DNA of 64,000 nucleotides, taken from Burkholderiales bacterium. Its GTDB lineage: Bacteria; Pseudomonadota; Gammaproteobacteria; Burkholderiales; Nitrosomonadaceae. The notes under the pieces are model-generated. The model did no database searches, had not been told where the DNA came from, and saw only the letters and a list, made by a program, of their open reading frames with translations. Below, piece after piece: positions 10,010-23,585 of this stretch. The DNA lies in assembly GCA_015075225.1 (NCBI GenBank), contig JABTUQ010000004.1, positions 248,001 through 312,000 on the forward strand. The letters run 5' to 3'. A program made the position numbers and the translations under genes. Position 1 is the stretch's first letter; each line of letters begins with the position of its first letter.

Positions 10010-10139
10010 GGAAGCACTGATTTAATCGCAGGTTGTCATTGCGAATGCTGTGAAGCAATCTATTTTTTATGTTTATCAATGCCTTATGGATCGCCACGGC
10101 GCTTCGCTTCTCGCGATGATGGAATAAATCAGCGTCTCC
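10010..10139. mobile_element. Second MITE family, 130 bp, TTAA target duplication
   Basis: Terminal inverted repeats GGAAGCACTGATTTA and, from the other side, GGAGACGCTGATTTA. The element is flanked on both sides by TTAA (10006-10009 and 10140-10143). The inside contains a REP-like pair (TCATTGCGAATGCTGTGAAGC and an imperfect partner near 10085-10120). No coding capacity. It lies just after the cytochrome P460 gene. Confidence 0.75.
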
Positions 10140-10150
10140 TTAAACAGTAA

Positions 10151-10192
10151 CAGGCGCATCCCGGTAACAACCAAGTTACCGGGATGCGCCTG
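10151..10192 (+). terminator. Strong hairpin after cytochrome P460
   Basis: A perfect 18-bp stem (CAGGCGCATCCCGGTAAC with its exact complement at 10175-10192) and a 6-base loop. The following tract, TGCTTCATTTCTCC, is only moderately T-rich, so it could end transcription or protect the mRNA end. Confidence 0.65.
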
Positions 10193-10261
10193 CTTCATTT
10201 CTCCTTCCGTTTTCTTCCGCTGCTACGGCCGGTTCCAGCCTGGTGATAAAATGCTGGCACT

Positions 10262-12025
10262 ATGGCCAACATTACGATTCGCGAATTTCCTGCTCACGCC
10301 TACGAAACACTCAGCGCACATGGTTTGTCGTCCGTTCTGGCGCGCATTTTTGCCGCTCGTGGCATCAGTCATCCTGATCAGCTCGAAACGGCATTTACCC
10401 GGATGACATCGTTCGGGGAACTGAAGAACATTCGGCAAATCTCCGCGTTACTGGCCGATGCCATTGCTGCCCGGAAACGGATGCTCGTCATTGCCGATTA
10501 CGATACTGATGGCGCGACAGCCTGTGCCGTCGCGCTGCGTGCATTACGCCAGTTTGGTGCTGTGGTGGACTACCTTGTACCCAACCGTTTTGAATATGGC
10601 TATGGATTGACTCCGGAAATCGTGCGCCTGGCCGCTGCCCGGATTCCACCACCCGACATCCTGATTACGGTGGATAACGGTATTGCCAGCGTGGAAGGCG
10701 TGGAAGAAGCCAATCGACTGGGGATACAGGTGTTCATTACCGACCACCATCTGCCGGGAGACCGGTTGCCGGAAGCTGCCGTCATCGTCAATCCCAATCA
10801 GCCTGGGTGCAGCTTTCCGGATAAACACATTGCCGGTGTCGGTGTAATTTTTTATGTCATGCTGGCATTGCGGGCAGAATTACGGGAGCGAGGCACTTTT
10901 ACAGCTACCGGCAAAGAACCCAACCTCGCCAGCCTGCTTGATCTGGTTGCACTGGGAACGGTGGCCGATGTGGTCAGGCTGGAAGGAACCAATCGCATTC
11001 TGGTGCAGCAGGGATTGCAGCGTATCCGCAATGGGTATTGCTGTGCTGGCATTCATGCCCTGTGCAAGGCAGCCGGACGAGATTTCCGCCGTATCGCCAC
11101 TTATGAACTCGGATTTATTCTCGCACCCAGATTGAATGCTGCTGGGCGACTGGATGATATGTCATTGGGAATCGAATGCCTGCTGACAAATGACGAACCC
11201 CGTGCTCTGCGCCTGGCTGCCGAACTGGATGAATTGAACCGCCAGCGTCGGGAAATCGAAGCAGGAATGCGGGATGAAGCGATGGGCAAGCTGGAAAATG
11301 TGATTGATGCATTAAACCCGTCTGCCGGTATTGCGGATGATGAGAAGCAATCCGTTTACAGCCTGTGCCTGTACGATCCGGGCTGGCACCAGGGTGTCAT
11401 TGGCCTGATTGCGTCGCGCGTCAAAGACAGGTTACATCGGCCTGTCATTGTTTTTGCACAGGGTAACGATGGCGAGATCAAAGGCTCCGGCCGATCCATT
11501 CCGGGCCTGCATCTGCGGGATGCGCTGGATCTGGTTGCCAAGCGTTGTCCGGGGCTGATCGTCAAATTCGGTGGTCATGCCATGGCTGCTGGCCTGACGA
11601 TATATGAGCCACATTTCAACCAGTTCCGTACCGCGTTCGAACAGGTGGCGCAATCACTGCTAACCCCGGCCGATCTGATTCAGGTAATTGAAACCGATGG
11701 CGAGCTGGCTGAAACAGACATGACGCTGGAGCTGGCACAATATCTGTCGAACCAGGTATGGGGGCAGGGATTCCCCGAACCAAGTTTCAATGGCTGTTTC
11801 CGGATTGAAAACCAACGCATCGTCGGAGAAAAACACCTGAAGTTGAAATTGCGCAAAACTGGTGCTGCGCAAGTATACGACGGCATTCTGTTTTTTCATA
11901 CCGAACGGCTGCCTGTTGAAATTGATGCTGTCTACCGGGTACAAATCAACGAATATAACGGGAGCACCCGCATGCAATTATTGCTGGAACACTGGTTCGA
12001 ATCCGGTCAGGCGCGCTATGGATGA
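10262..12025 (+). CDS. recJ: Single-strand-specific 5'-3' exonuclease RecJ
   Basis: 587 residues, normal RecJ size. Seen: the DHH-family metal motifs IADYDTDGATA (about residue 78), VDNGIA, and TDHHLPGD (about 160), then the DHHA1 domain with GSGRSIPGLHL and VKFGGHAMAAGLT (about 437), and the C-terminal OB-like region. RecJ degrades single-stranded DNA in recombination and mismatch repair. The start ATG 10262 gives MANITIREFP. Its end overlaps the next gene by 8 bp. Confidence 0.95.
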   Translation: MANITIREFPAHAYETLSAHGLSSVLARIFAARGISHPDQLETAFTRMTSFGELKNIRQISALLADAIAARKRMLVIADYDTDGATACAVALRALRQFGAVVDYLVPNRFEYGYGLTPEIVRLAAARIPPPDILITVDNGIASVEGVEEANRLGIQVFITDHHLPGDRLPEAAVIVNPNQPGCSFPDKHIAGVGVIFYVMLALRAELRERGTFTATGKEPNLASLLDLVALGTVADVVRLEGTNRILVQQGLQRIRNGYCCAGIHALCKAAGRDFRRIATYELGFILAPRLNAAGRLDDMSLGIECLLTNDEPRALRLAAELDELNRQRREIEAGMRDEAMGKLENVIDALNPSAGIADDEKQSVYSLCLYDPGWHQGVIGLIASRVKDRLHRPVIVFAQGNDGEIKGSGRSIPGLHLRDALDLVAKRCPGLIVKFGGHAMAAGLTIYEPHFNQFRTAFEQVAQSLLTPADLIQVIETDGELAETDMTLELAQYLSNQVWGQGFPEPSFNGCFRIENQRIVGEKHLKLKLRKTGAAQVYDGILFFHTERLPVEIDAVYRVQINEYNGSTRMQLLLEHWFESGQARYG

Positions 12026-13295
12026 TCTATTTCTTCTTGCGCAGGAGCGAAGTTATCTGGCGCAATTTGCCACCAGTCTCGCCATTGGGTTGTTGATCGG
12101 GCTGGAGCGCGAACGCAGTCCGGCTGCCAGGGCTGGCTTGCGCACGTTTGCGCTGGTTGCCATGTTCGGCACGCTGGCTGCCATGCTATCGTTCAAGGCA
12201 CAAACTCCCTGGCTGCTGATCTGCGGTTTGTTGCTGGTCGGAATCATGGTAATTGCCTCTTACCGGGATAAACGGGATGCGCCGGAAGATCCGGGCACCA
12301 CCACGGTGGCGGCTATACTGATCTGCTATGGACTGGGAGCAATGGTGTGGTATGAAGAATCGACCCTGGCCGTCATGCTGGCGATCATCACAACCATTCT
12401 GCTGTATTTCAAAACCGAATTGCAGGGTATCACGCAAAACCTGACCCGCAAGGATCTGATTTCGATACTCCAGTTTGCGGTTCTCAGTTTCATTATCCTG
12501 CCAATCCTGCCGGATAAAAATTACGGCCCGTTCGATGCTTTCAACCCTTATCAGATCTGGCTGATGATCGTGCTGATCTCGGGTGTCAGTCTGGTGGGCT
12601 ATATTGCATTGCGCTTTGTTGGCCAGCGTTATGGTGCAGTATTGCTGGGCGTGCTGGGTGGATTGGCTTCCAGTACTGCCATTACCTTGATGTTCTCGCG
12701 CCGCGCCAGTAAAAACCCCGATTTTGTTAATCTTGCCGCCATTGTAATTTTGTTGGGAAATTTAACAGCGCAGCTTCGGCCAGTCCTGATCAGTGCCATT
12801 ATTTTTCCTGTAGTGGTTCCCGATCTGCTTCTGGTTCTGGGAGGCGGCTTTTTATTAGGTTTAATTTCCGCCCTGTTCTGGTGGCAGGAGTTCAGCCAGC
12901 AGCAAATTATCCCCATGCCGGATACAAAAAATCCAGCGGAGCTGACCACTGCCATGGGATTTGGGCTGCTTTATGCTGCGGTGCTGTTTCTCAGCGGATG
13001 GTTGTCGGACATCGCCGGCAGCAGCGGGCTATACGCGGTAGCTATTATTTCGGGATTGGTCAAAGTGGATGCGGTTACGTTGAGTAGTTTACGTTTGCTT
13101 GAACTGGGAAAACTGGGGATAGCCGAGATAGTCATTGCGATTACACTGGCCACCATTGCCAATCTCATTTTCAAACTGGGATTGGCCTTCTTTGTCGGTA
13201 ATGCTTCGTTGGTCAAACGCTGTACTACGGGCACCATCGCCATTATCGCGGGTATGGTAGGCACACTCTTTCTGATATCGCCCTCGTATTTCTGA
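12018..13295 (+). CDS. MgtC/SapB-type membrane protein with DUF4010
   Basis: 425 residues, nearly all membrane-spanning (about 11-13 helices). The N-terminal 150 residues contain the MgtC-like SLAIGLLIGLERERSP and the RTFALVAMFGTL stretch; the rest corresponds to DUF4010 (SGVSLVGYIALRFVGQRYG, LGGLASSTAITLMFSRR). The family is of unknown transport role. The ATG at 12018 lies inside the recJ end, so the two are probably co-transcribed; an earlier in-frame start inside recJ would add recJ-derived residues and is rejected. Confidence 0.8.
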   Translation: MDDLFLLAQERSYLAQFATSLAIGLLIGLERERSPAARAGLRTFALVAMFGTLAAMLSFKAQTPWLLICGLLLVGIMVIASYRDKRDAPEDPGTTTVAAILICYGLGAMVWYEESTLAVMLAIITTILLYFKTELQGITQNLTRKDLISILQFAVLSFIILPILPDKNYGPFDAFNPYQIWLMIVLISGVSLVGYIALRFVGQRYGAVLLGVLGGLASSTAITLMFSRRASKNPDFVNLAAIVILLGNLTAQLRPVLISAIIFPVVVPDLLLVLGGGFLLGLISALFWWQEFSQQQIIPMPDTKNPAELTTAMGFGLLYAAVLFLSGWLSDIAGSSGLYAVAIISGLVKVDAVTLSSLRLLELGKLGIAEIVIAITLATIANLIFKLGLAFFVGNASLVKRCTTGTIAIIAGMVGTLFLISPSYF

Positions 13296-13321
13296 ATCAT
13301 TCCTCTTGTATTCACAAAATC

Positions 13322-16300
13322 ATGTCATCTCGCTCAACCAAAACACCTCCTGGACAATTGCAGCGTTATGCCGGTCTTGAAGGCTCCAGCGATGCCTGTG
13401 CCCTGGCCCGGCTGGCAAGGCAGAATCAGGACGGGAAATTGCTCGCCGTCATCACGTCCAGTGCATTAGACGCGCAACGGTTACTCGATGAAATTCCTTT
13501 TTTCGCACCCGATCTGCATGTGAGTTTGCTACCAGATTGGGAAACCCTGCCATACGATATTTTTTCACCTCATCAGGATCTGGTTTCGGAACGTCTGGCC
13601 ACTTTTTACCAGATCACGCACCACACCTGTAATGTGTTGATCGTACCGGTGACCACGGCGTTGTACCGGATGCCGCCACGGGAATTTCTGGCAGCGCATT
13701 CTTTCTTTCTCAATCAGGGTGATCAGCTGGATTTGCAGGCATTTCGCAACCAGATGACACTGGCGGGGTATTCGCATGTGTCGCAGGTACTTTCACCGGG
13801 GGAATACAGTATTCGCGGAGGGTTGATCGATCTGTTCCCGATGGGCAGTCCGCTGCCTTATCGCATTGATCTGTTTGATGACGAAATCGAATCGATACGC
13901 ACGTTTGATGTCGATACCCAGCGCAGCATTTACCCGGTCAAGGAAATCCGGCTGCTGCCAGCCCGGGAATTTCCGCTGGATGACAAGGGGCGCAGCCGGT
14001 TTCGTACCGGCTTCCGGGAAAAATTCGAGGGCGATCCTACCCGCTGCCGACTGTATCAGGAAATCAGCAAGGGAAATACACCTGCCGGGATCGAATACTA
14101 TCTGCCGCTTTTTTTCGAACAGACCGCTACGTTGTTCGATTATTTGCCAGAACAGTCCACACTGTGTCTGCACGGGGAAGTTGCGCCTGCCATCAGCCAG
14201 TTCTGGCAGGACACTCGTTCACGTTATCAGCTGATGCGTAACGATCTGGACCGGCCCTTGCTTTCTCCGGTAGATCTGTTTCTGCCGGAAGACCAGTTCT
14301 ATGGTCACCTCAAGTCATACCACCGGGTGGATATGTACACCGGGCAGCAAGAAGATGTGGAGGCACCATTTAGTCGTTCCCTGCCCACGGTACGGGTCGA
14401 TCGGCGTGCAACCAACCCGATCGGGCAGCTAACTGCTTTTGTCGATGCGTTCACGCAAGAGGATGGGCGGGTTTTACTGCTGGCAGAAAGTATCGGTCGG
14501 CGTGAACTGATGGCGGAATATCTGCGGGAATATGGCCTGCCGCTGCAGCTTTGCGAAAGTTTTGCCGCATTCCAATCGGATACGGCGCCCTGCATGCTGG
14601 GAGTGGCACCGCTGCAAACCGGTTTTATCCTGACGACTGAAAAATGGGCACTGGTAACCGAAAATGAACTTTATGCCACACATGTACGCGGTCATCGCGC
14701 GCGCGAAGCACGCAAAACCACTTCGGCTGATTCCATTTTACGTGATCTGTCCGAAATCAAACCCGGCAGCCCAGTGGTGCATGAACAACATGGCATCGGA
14801 CGCTATCTCGGGCTGGTCAGTATGGAGATGGGAGATGGCGAGGCGGGGCAATCCAGTGAATTTCTTGCGCTGGAATATCAAGGGGGAGACAAACTGTATG
14901 TGCCGGTGACACAACTTCACCTCATCAGCCGCTACAGCGGCGCTGCACCGGAAGCCGCTCCCCTGCATAAACTGGGAAGCGGCCAATGGGAAAAAGCCAA
15001 GCGCAAGGCCATGCAACAAGTGCGCGATACTGCCGCCGAACTGCTGAATCTGTACGCACAGCGTGCGGCTCGCAAAGGCCATCAATTCCGTTTCAGCCAG
15101 CACGATTACAACGCTTTCGCTGAAGGTTTCGGTTTTGAGGAAACACCGGATCAGGCAGCCGCCATTCAGGCAGTCGTTCAGGATATGACTTCCGGTAAAC
15201 CGATGGATCGGCTGATTTGTGGTGATGTTGGCTTTGGCAAAACTGAAGTTGCCCTGCGCGCTGCATTCGTGGCAATTGCCGATGGCAAGCAGGTAGCAGT
15301 GCTGGTTCCAACCACTTTGCTGGCAGAACAGCATTTTCAGAATTTCTCTGACCGCTTTGGATTAATTGCCGAGCAATGGCCAGTAAAAATTGCCGAACTT
15401 TCCCGTTTCCGTTCAGCAAAAGAACAAACGGAAGCGCTGCAAAGCCTGGAACAGGGAACAACCGACATTATCATCGGCACACACAAGCTGATCCAGGACA
15501 AGGTTAAATTCAAGAATCTGGGACTGGTAATCATCGATGAGGAACACCGTTTTGGCGTACGTCAGAAAGAACAGCTCAAGAAGCTGCGTGCCGAGGTGGA
15601 TGTGCTAACGCTGACGGCAACACCGATCCCGCGTACATTGGCCATGTCACTCGAAGGTCTCAGGGATTTTTCGGTGATTGCTACCGCACCTCAGCGACGG
15701 CTGGCCATCCGTACTTTCGTGCACCCATACACGGAAGGAATCATTCGCGAAGCCTGTCTGCGCGAATTGAAACGGGGTGGGCAGATCTATTTTCTGTATA
15801 ACGAGGTAGATACCATCCAGAACATGTACAGCAAGCTGGCCAAACTGCTGCCGGAAGCAAGCATAAACATTGCGCATGGGCAAATGCGGGAAAGTGAGCT
15901 GGAGCATGTCATGCGCGATTTCTACCAGCAACGTTTCAACCTGCTGTTGTGTACGACCATCATTGAAACCGGGATCGATGTTCCCACTGCCAATACCATC
16001 ATCATTCATCGCGCTGATAAATTCGGGCTGGCGCAGCTACACCAGTTGCGCGGCAGGGTTGGCCGTTCGCACCATCAGGCGTATGCCTATCTGCTAACTC
16101 CGGAAAAAGCTGCATTGACCACGCAGGCGATCAGGCGACTGGAAGCGATTCAGGCAATGGAAGAACTCGGATCCGGATTTTATCTGGCCATGCATGATCT
16201 GGAGATTCGTGGTGCAGGTGCAGTACTGGGAGATTCACAAAGTGGTGAAATGCAGGAGGTGGGGTTCAGTCTTTACAGTTCACTACTGGATTCAGCCATC

Positions 16301-16783
16301 AAATCGTTGAAAGCCGGTCATGAGCCGGACATGCAGCAACCTCTAGGTGTTTCTGCAGAAATCCGGCTGCATGTTCCGGCACTATTACCAGAAAGTTATT
16401 GCGGGGATATTCATGAGCGGCTGGTTTTATACAAGCGGATGGCGGGGTGTGACAGCGATACAGAACTGGATGAAATTCATCAGGAACTGATTGACCGTTT
16501 CGGCCTGTTACCTGATGCTGCCCGGGCATTGCTGGATAGTCACCGCTTGCGTATTGAAGCCAGGCAACTGGGTATTACCCGGATTGATGCCGGGCCGGAT
16601 CTCATTCACTTGCAGTTTGTGCCGGAGCCCCCGATCGAAGCCATAAAAATTATCCAGCTTATCCAGAGTGGCAAGGAATATAGTATGTCAGGGCCTGATC
16701 GCCTGAGCATCCGGCTTCATTTGCCGGATATTGGCGAACGGGTAAAAAAAATCAGAAAACTGATGGCGTTGCTGAAAAGCTGA
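13322..16783 (+). CDS. mfd: Transcription-repair coupling factor
   Basis: 1153 residues, full length. Displaces stalled RNA polymerase and recruits UvrA. Order: UvrB-like N-terminal domain (LPDWETLPYDIFSPHQDL), RNA-polymerase-interacting CarD-like domain (PVVHEQHGIGRYLGL, about 480-550), DNA translocase with Walker A DVGFGKTEVALRAA (about 635), DEEH box IIDEEHRFGVRQKEQLK (about 738), TATPIPRTL, motif VI QLRGRVGRS, and the C-terminal TRCF autoinhibitory domain. It stands downstream of the MgtC-like gene with a 26-bp gap. Confidence 0.97.
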   Translation: MSSRSTKTPPGQLQRYAGLEGSSDACALARLARQNQDGKLLAVITSSALDAQRLLDEIPFFAPDLHVSLLPDWETLPYDIFSPHQDLVSERLATFYQITHHTCNVLIVPVTTALYRMPPREFLAAHSFFLNQGDQLDLQAFRNQMTLAGYSHVSQVLSPGEYSIRGGLIDLFPMGSPLPYRIDLFDDEIESIRTFDVDTQRSIYPVKEIRLLPAREFPLDDKGRSRFRTGFREKFEGDPTRCRLYQEISKGNTPAGIEYYLPLFFEQTATLFDYLPEQSTLCLHGEVAPAISQFWQDTRSRYQLMRNDLDRPLLSPVDLFLPEDQFYGHLKSYHRVDMYTGQQEDVEAPFSRSLPTVRVDRRATNPIGQLTAFVDAFTQEDGRVLLLAESIGRRELMAEYLREYGLPLQLCESFAAFQSDTAPCMLGVAPLQTGFILTTEKWALVTENELYATHVRGHRAREARKTTSADSILRDLSEIKPGSPVVHEQHGIGRYLGLVSMEMGDGEAGQSSEFLALEYQGGDKLYVPVTQLHLISRYSGAAPEAAPLHKLGSGQWEKAKRKAMQQVRDTAAELLNLYAQRAARKGHQFRFSQHDYNAFAEGFGFEETPDQAAAIQAVVQDMTSGKPMDRLICGDVGFGKTEVALRAAFVAIADGKQVAVLVPTTLLAEQHFQNFSDRFGLIAEQWPVKIAELSRFRSAKEQTEALQSLEQGTTDIIIGTHKLIQDKVKFKNLGLVIIDEEHRFGVRQKEQLKKLRAEVDVLTLTATPIPRTLAMSLEGLRDFSVIATAPQRRLAIRTFVHPYTEGIIREACLRELKRGGQIYFLYNEVDTIQNMYSKLAKLLPEASINIAHGQMRESELEHVMRDFYQQRFNLLLCTTIIETGIDVPTANTIIIHRADKFGLAQLHQLRGRVGRSHHQAYAYLLTPEKAALTTQAIRRLEAIQAMEELGSGFYLAMHDLEIRGAGAVLGDSQSGEMQEVGFSLYSSLLDSAIKSLKAGHEPDMQQPLGVSAEIRLHVPALLPESYCGDIHERLVLYKRMAGCDSDTELDEIHQELIDRFGLLPDAARALLDSHRLRIEARQLGITRIDAGPDLIHLQFVPEPPIEAIKIIQLIQSGKEYSMSGPDRLSIRLHLPDIGERVKKIRKLMALLKS

Positions 16784-16816
16784 AGGAAGCGGGTGACAAG
16801 CAGCCGTGGATATGAA

Positions 16817-17176
16817 CTATCCGTAGGTGGTTTCCCTGCCAAAATCCTGCCAGATATACGGCGGACGAACGGTTGGCTGCGTAGGAATAAAGAAGGTTAC
16901 AGCATCAAGAGCGCCAAACACGGTGCGCCCGATAGTATGCATGATGCCGGTCACAAGACCGATGGTCATCCCGTAAGCTGCACCATCACGCTGACTGGTA
17001 AGAATAACGTTTTTTGGAAGCTCGATAACACCGGTTGCAACGTTGACAATGCCGTTGACCAGCTTTTCACTCGCTGCGACCGGGTAACTTTGTGTTATTT
17101 CGCGCTGTGCCATGGCGGTTTGTGGAAGTACACAGAACAACATCAAAAAAGCAATCCTTGTGATCGAAGCTTTCAT
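16817..17176 (-). CDS. TIGR04073-like exosortase-associated small protein
   Basis: 119 residues with a cleavable signal peptide (ends near TAMAQ). The mature part has YPVAASEKLVNGIVNVATG, VIELPKNVI and GMTIGLVTGIMHTIGRTVFGALD, which I recognise as the family often called exosortase system-associated TIGR04073. Its function is unknown. A second copy lies at 44085-44496 and aligns along its length, but is frame-broken. The link to exosortase is family association; PEP-CTERM proteins do occur in this window. Confidence 0.7.
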   Translation of the reverse strand: MKASITRIAFLMLFCVLPQTAMAQREITQSYPVAASEKLVNGIVNVATGVIELPKNVILTSQRDGAAYGMTIGLVTGIMHTIGRTVFGALDAVTFFIPTQPTVRPPYIWQDFGRETTYG

Positions 17177-17239
17177 TATTGGTACCTCCCTAACTTTTTT
17201 ACACCCGGTGAAGGGTACACTTTGACAACAGCGAAATGA

Positions 17240-17563
17240 TCAGCGCTCCAGTTTATCCAACTTATCTGTAACAGAGGCCCATTCATCAGCATCGGACAGG
17301 GCATCTTTCTTCTCAATGATCGGATCCCAGGTTTTTGACAGTTCCGCGTTGAGTGCAATGAACTGGCGCTGATTTTCAGGCACATCATCCTCTGCATAAA
17401 TCGCTTCCACCGGGCACTCTGCCACACACAACGTGCAGTCGATGCATTCATCCGGATCAATCACCAGAAAATTTGGTCCTTCGCGGAAACAATCTACCGG
17501 GCATACGTCAACACAATCCGTGTATTTACATTTGATACAGCTTTCTGTTACTACATAAGTCAT
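17240..17563 (-). CDS. fdxA: 7Fe-8S ferredoxin FdxA
   Basis: 107 residues. Two cluster motifs at the N terminus: [17 protein letters not shown] (with the extra Cys spacing of a 3Fe-4S/4Fe-4S protein) and [12 protein letters not shown], followed by the long FdxA C-terminal tail ([16 protein letters not shown]). An electron carrier in the cytoplasm. I start at ATG 17563 (MTYVVTESC), preceded by AAGGA; the frame runs further upstream without support. Confidence 0.93.
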   Translation of the reverse strand: MTYVVTESCIKCKYTDCVDVCPVDCFREGPNFLVIDPDECIDCTLCVAECPVEAIYAEDDVPENQRQFIALNAELSKTWDPIIEKKDALSDADEWASVTDKLDKLER

Positions 17564-17701
17564 GATGATATTCCTTGAGTGACACTTTCTAAAATCGACT
17601 CGTGATTCTATCAGAATCCCGGTAAATTCCGCTACACACACCAAGAGTGTGGACTATTTGCATATTAAATGTGCAGCTTCAGAAATTATGTGTACCAGCT
17701 T

Positions 17702-17914
17702 TTACTGATCCTTGGTGCCGGAATCTTTATGATATGACTCGTAGGATTCATCAATATCCGACAGACAACGTTCCCGTTCCTGTTGATCAATCAGCTGGTA
17801 ACACTGGTTGCGTTGCCAGGATTGCCCAGTGGTATACAGCTGCCGAGTGCTGCAGCTAATTAACGTTACTGATATGGCAAGCGTAAAAAAGATGATGGAA
17901 ATACGGTTCCGCAT
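17702..17914 (-). CDS. Small predicted lipoprotein
   Basis: 70 residues from ATG 17914. An N-terminal hydrophobic helix ends in TLISCST, a lipobox, so the mature protein would begin at Cys. The rest is polar with QCYQLIDQQERERCLSDID, including two Cys that might pair. Not recognised as a known family. It lies between fdxA and the tRNA operon on the same strand. Confidence 0.45.
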   Translation of the reverse strand: MRNRISIIFFTLAISVTLISCSTRQLYTTGQSWQRNQCYQLIDQQERERCLSDIDESYESYHKDSGTKDQ

Positions 17915-18008
17915 GGCGTGATTATTGTCGGCGAGATTGATAGTCCAGCTCCTGCTTAGCAACAAGAAGCAAAGACAGTAAAAACGAACATTATTCCTGG
18001 AGTTTTGG

Positions 18009-18094
18009 TGCCCGGGGCCGGAATCGAACCGGCACGGACGTTAATGTCCGAGGGATTTTAAGTCCCTTGTGTCTACCAATTTCACCACCCGGGC
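18009..18094 (-). tRNA. tRNA-Leu (UAA)
   Basis: 86 nt with a long variable arm. Acceptor GCCCGGG pairs with CCCGGGC; the anticodon loop is CTTAAAA, giving UAA; the T arm carries GGTTCGATTCC. CCA is not encoded next to it. Last gene of a three-tRNA cluster. Confidence 0.95.
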
Positions 18095-18123
18095 AATTAT
18101 AAAGCTGAGACTACTAATACTAA

Positions 18124-18197
18124 TGGAGGCGGGGGTCGGAATCGAACCGGCGTAGACGGCTTTGCAGGCCGCTGCATAACCACTCTGCCACCCCGCC
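18124..18197 (-). tRNA. tRNA-Cys (GCA)
   Basis: 74 nt including an encoded CCA. Acceptor GGCGGGG; anticodon loop CTGCAAA gives GCA; T arm GGTTCGATTCC. Middle gene of the cluster. Confidence 0.95.
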
Positions 18198-18290
18198 GTG
18201 AACTGTTTGAAGACGTCGTTTACTTTTCTTACGACGTCAAAGTATGAAGTTTGACGTGAACCAAGAAACACCGGTACATCTATATAAAAT

Positions 18291-18366
18291 TGGAGCGGGA
18301 AACGAGTCTCGAACTCGCGACCTCAACCTTGGCAAGGTTGCGCTCTACCAACTGAGCTATTCCCGC
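18291..18366 (-). tRNA. tRNA-Gly (GCC)
   Basis: 76 nt including an encoded CCA. Acceptor GCGGGAA; anticodon loop TTGCCAA gives GCC; T arm GAGTTCGAGACTC. First gene of the cluster; the order Gly-Cys-Leu is the same as the E. coli glyW-cysT-leuZ operon. Confidence 0.95.
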
Positions 18367-18517
18367 AAATCATACCGAATAAAAACCGGGGTTGCCTCTC
18401 GACAGACGGGTGATTATAGAGACCCCTTCAATTTTGTCAAGAATAATGGCTTGGAAATGATTTCCCGAACTCTGGGCAATGATTGAAACAAAAAATTTCA
18501 TCAGGCATTTTGTACAA

Positions 18518-19249
18518 TCAAAACGTTTCATGCTTTGCAAGATAGCGCCATTTTCCCTCTGGCAGGTCAGCCAGTCTGATTCGGCCAATCCGCACACGTT
18601 TCAGTCCGGTTACATTCAATCCGACCAGCTCGCACATCCGCCTGATTTGCCGTTTTTTGCCTTCCTGCAGAATAAAACGAAGCTGATCCTGGTTCAAACG
18701 ACTTACCCTCGCTGGTTTCAATGCCTGACCATCAAGCTGTAATCCGTGGTTGAGCAACGACAGCCCCTTGGGTGTCAGGCTACCGGTTATCCGTACCAGA
18801 TATTCCTTTTCTATTTGAGAGTGTTCCCCAATCAATTGTTTGGCAACGCGGCCATCCTGGGTAAATACCAGCAATCCTTGTGAATCAATATCCAGCCGAC
18901 CGGCTGGTGCAAGATTCTTGAGATGTTGTGGTACAAACCGCAAAGTGGAACGATCCGGATAAAAGCAGGAATCATGGCCAATCAGGCTGAGGGCAGGCTT
19001 ATAGCCAGGCTCAGGTTGGCCGGATACATAACCAACTGGCTTGTTTAGCAAAATTGTTACCTGCTGATCCTGTTTTGCCTGAGCTACCCGGTCGAGTACG
19101 ATTTTCTGCGAGGGATAGATCTTTGTTCCCAGCTCACAAATCTGCTGTCCATCCACATAAACGAGGCCCTGCTCAATATAGGTATCAGCCTCTCTGCGCG
19201 AACATAACCCCTGTGCGGACATCAGTTTGGATAAACGAACCTTTTCCAT
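18518..19249 (-). CDS. RluF-like rRNA pseudouridine synthase
   Basis: 243 residues. An N-terminal S4 RNA-binding domain ([20 protein letters not shown]) precedes an RsuA-family catalytic domain with the active-site Asp in [15 protein letters not shown] and the closing [15 protein letters not shown]. The segment [16 protein letters not shown] is typical of the RluF subgroup, which modifies 23S rRNA (U2604 region in E. coli); RluB/RluE remain alternatives. Confidence 0.8.
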   Translation of the reverse strand: MEKVRLSKLMSAQGLCSRREADTYIEQGLVYVDGQQICELGTKIYPSQKIVLDRVAQAKQDQQVTILLNKPVGYVSGQPEPGYKPALSLIGHDSCFYPDRSTLRFVPQHLKNLAPAGRLDIDSQGLLVFTQDGRVAKQLIGEHSQIEKEYLVRITGSLTPKGLSLLNHGLQLDGQALKPARVSRLNQDQLRFILQEGKKRQIRRMCELVGLNVTGLKRVRIGRIRLADLPEGKWRYLAKHETF

Positions 19250-19275
19250 CGGAATAAAACCAGGAAATTGTGTAT

Positions 19276-19719
19276 CTATCTGTTTTCACCACGTACTGGT
19301 AATCGCCAAATGAAAAAGAACAAAATGGCGGCTAATATCACCAACATCCCTTTTAATTCCCAGGAAGGGACAATCAGAATCGAGCTTCCGAACGACAAAG
19401 ACATTACCAGATATGCCCAGCGCTTGACTTGACGTGCCACGCTACGATGTTCGCACCATTCCTGAATGATTGGTCCAGCTATACGATGACCAAGCAAATA
19501 GCCATGAAAACGTTCGGAGCTACGTGCAAAACAGCCCGCAGCCAGCAAGATAAAGGGAGTTGTTGGCAATACAGGTAAAAATATGCCCAGTATGCCCATA
19601 AACAGGGCGGTGATACCAATACCAAGGTACAGCCAGCGCATGATCGGTGAATCATGTAATTGAAGCAGATGAATGCCTGTTGCCGATTGGCTCACGGTTT
19701 TATCAAGTTCTGTTGACAT
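19276..19719 (-). CDS. YbaN/DUF454 membrane protein
   Basis: 147 residues. About three or four membrane helices; the family signature [27 protein letters not shown] is clear (about residues 43-70), followed by [18 protein letters not shown]. Inner membrane, function unknown. Sits between gyrB and the pseudouridine synthase on the same strand. Confidence 0.8.
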   Translation of the reverse strand: MSTELDKTVSQSATGIHLLQLHDSPIMRWLYLGIGITALFMGILGIFLPVLPTTPFILLAAGCFARSSERFHGYLLGHRIAGPIIQEWCEHRSVARQVKRWAYLVMSLSFGSSILIVPSWELKGMLVILAAILFFFIWRLPVRGENR

Positions 19720-19772
19720 AGCTCTCCCCGGTAAATTACCCGACTGGCTGCCGAAAACGATTAACAGCCCTG

Positions 19773-23379
<3,607 letters not shown>

Positions 23380-23585
23380 TTAATTTATTTAAAAGACTAG
23401 ATAATAATTAATCAGTGGAACAAATCGGGATAAGTTAAAAACTATATTGTTTATTAGATATTTAAACCAAAAAATTGTCTTGTATGGTTTCAGTATAGCC
23501 TGTGGATGAATTGTGAATTAAATTTTACGTTTCAAACGTTATGCAAGTTATCCACAAATTGTTCACTCTTTGTTACAGGGTTTTT
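23380..23585. other. dnaA-dnaN intergenic region, candidate part of oriC
   Basis: 206 bp, clearly richer in A+T than its neighbours. It carries a perfect DnaA box TTATCCACA at 23548-23556 and a one-mismatch box (TGTGGATGA, reverse TCATCCACA) at 23501-23509. An AT-rich tract at 23380-23470 could act as an unwinding element. It should also hold the dnaN promoter. Confidence 0.55.

Noticed and set aside
10010..10192. Small RNA gene after cytochrome P460
   Set aside because: The structure is better explained by MITE inverted repeats and a separate terminator-like hairpin.
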